From positions 1 through 5,518 of the forward strand of contig JAKLZD010000074.1 of the NCBI GenBank assembly GCA_024256245.1: a DNA stretch of 5,518 nt. The letters run 5' to 3'. Positions within the stretch are counted from its first letter, which is position 1, and each line of letters starts with the position of its first letter. Origin of the DNA: Candidatus Methylarchaceae archaeon HK01M (GTDB lineage: Archaea; Thermoproteota; Nitrososphaeria; Nitrososphaerales; JACAEJ01). The notes under the pieces were generated by a model, which did not search any database, was not told where the DNA came from, and worked only from the letters and a program-made list of their open reading frames with translations. The position numbers and the translations under genes were made by a program. Of the stretch, positions 5,406-5,518 are shown in pieces.

Positions 5406-5518
5406 TTATACCGGATGCCTGACATCAGGTTTCCTAGGAAGATATCCAAAATAAGGGATACAAGGTTCATAAGTCACATTTTCTAGAGCGGCTTTATCTA
5501 CATTCTGAGCGAATTTTT
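5406..5518 (-). CDS. C-terminal end of an unidentified protein, cut by the window edge
   Basis: On the minus strand a frame open from the window edge gives 36 residues before TAA (5406-5408). The readable part includes VDKAALENVTYEPC and YFGYLPRKPDVRHPV. This looks like genuine protein (balanced composition, Pro/Gly/Tyr/Arg-rich tail), unlike the overlapping minus-strand frame 5276-5470, which ends in a run of hydrophobic and Phe residues. The stop is followed by a T5 tract, as expected for a gene end. I do not recognise the family; the start and most of the gene lie beyond the window. Confidence 0.55.
   Translation of the reverse strand, partial: KFAQNVDKAALENVTYEPCIPYFGYLPRKPDVRHPV

Noticed and set aside
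5418..5440. Adjacent palindromes CCTGACATCAGG and TTCCTAGGAA as an operator
   Set aside because: They fall within the last codons of the right-edge coding frame, far from the start of any gene they could control; probably coincidence.
5276..5470. Minus-strand frame of 64 codons starting MNLVSLILDIF
   Set aside because: It could pass for a small membrane protein, but it overlaps the more protein-like edge frame, runs through a promoter and T-runs, and ends in a low-complexity hydrophobic stretch.
1..5518. A multi-gene defence, mobile or CRISPR system
   Set aside because: No spaced direct-repeat array, transposase, integrase, toxin-antitoxin pair or intact restriction-modification pair is visible. 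The nuclease-like left-edge protein has no recognisable partner within the window.

Overview
The window looks like a piece of a moderately AT-rich thermophilic archaeal chromosome, most plausibly Thermoproteota/TACK or a relative. The evidence is A/T-rich TATA boxes placed so that mRNAs start within about 5-20 nt of the start codon, short oligo-T tracts in place of hairpin terminators, heavy AGA/AGG/ATA codon use, and an archaeal gene set: a GAPN-type aldehyde dehydrogenase, a stand-alone EF-Tu domain II-like protein, a DUF1122 protein and an SfsA homologue. The species cannot be named from the sequence alone.

Layout from left to right. Bases 3-1301 (+) encode an AAA+-type ATPase core joined to a PD-(D/E)xK-like domain; it may start before the window, and several of its expected catalytic residues are replaced. 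Bases 1426-1674 (+) encode an 82-residue EF-Tu domain II-like protein with its own promoter. Two minus-strand genes follow: 1816-3342 (non-phosphorylating glyceraldehyde-3-phosphate dehydrogenase) and 3460-4137 (DUF1122). Each has its own TATA box. The DUF1122 promoter sits inside a nested set of inverted and direct repeats. A possible 27-codon ORF (4187-4270, -) lies in the divergent gap before sfsA (4338-5081, +). The last 437 bases hold a GC-rich patch of unknown nature (about 5142-5261) behind a strong minus-strand promoter. At the right edge is the C-terminal end of another minus-strand gene (5406 to the edge).

The genes do not form an obvious operon or pathway. Nearly every one has its own promoter, and convergent or divergent neighbours are separated by 100-250 bases. 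GAPN belongs to sugar breakdown: it oxidises glyceraldehyde 3-phosphate to 3-phosphoglycerate without making ATP. The left-edge protein and SfsA both carry nuclease-fold domains; the SfsA motif residues are intact while those of the left-edge protein are not. I found no mobile element, CRISPR array, tRNA or rRNA. I see no convincing new multi-gene system. The items most worth a second look are the degenerate ATPase-nuclease fusion, the repeat-framed DUF1122 promoter and the GC-rich patch near the right end.
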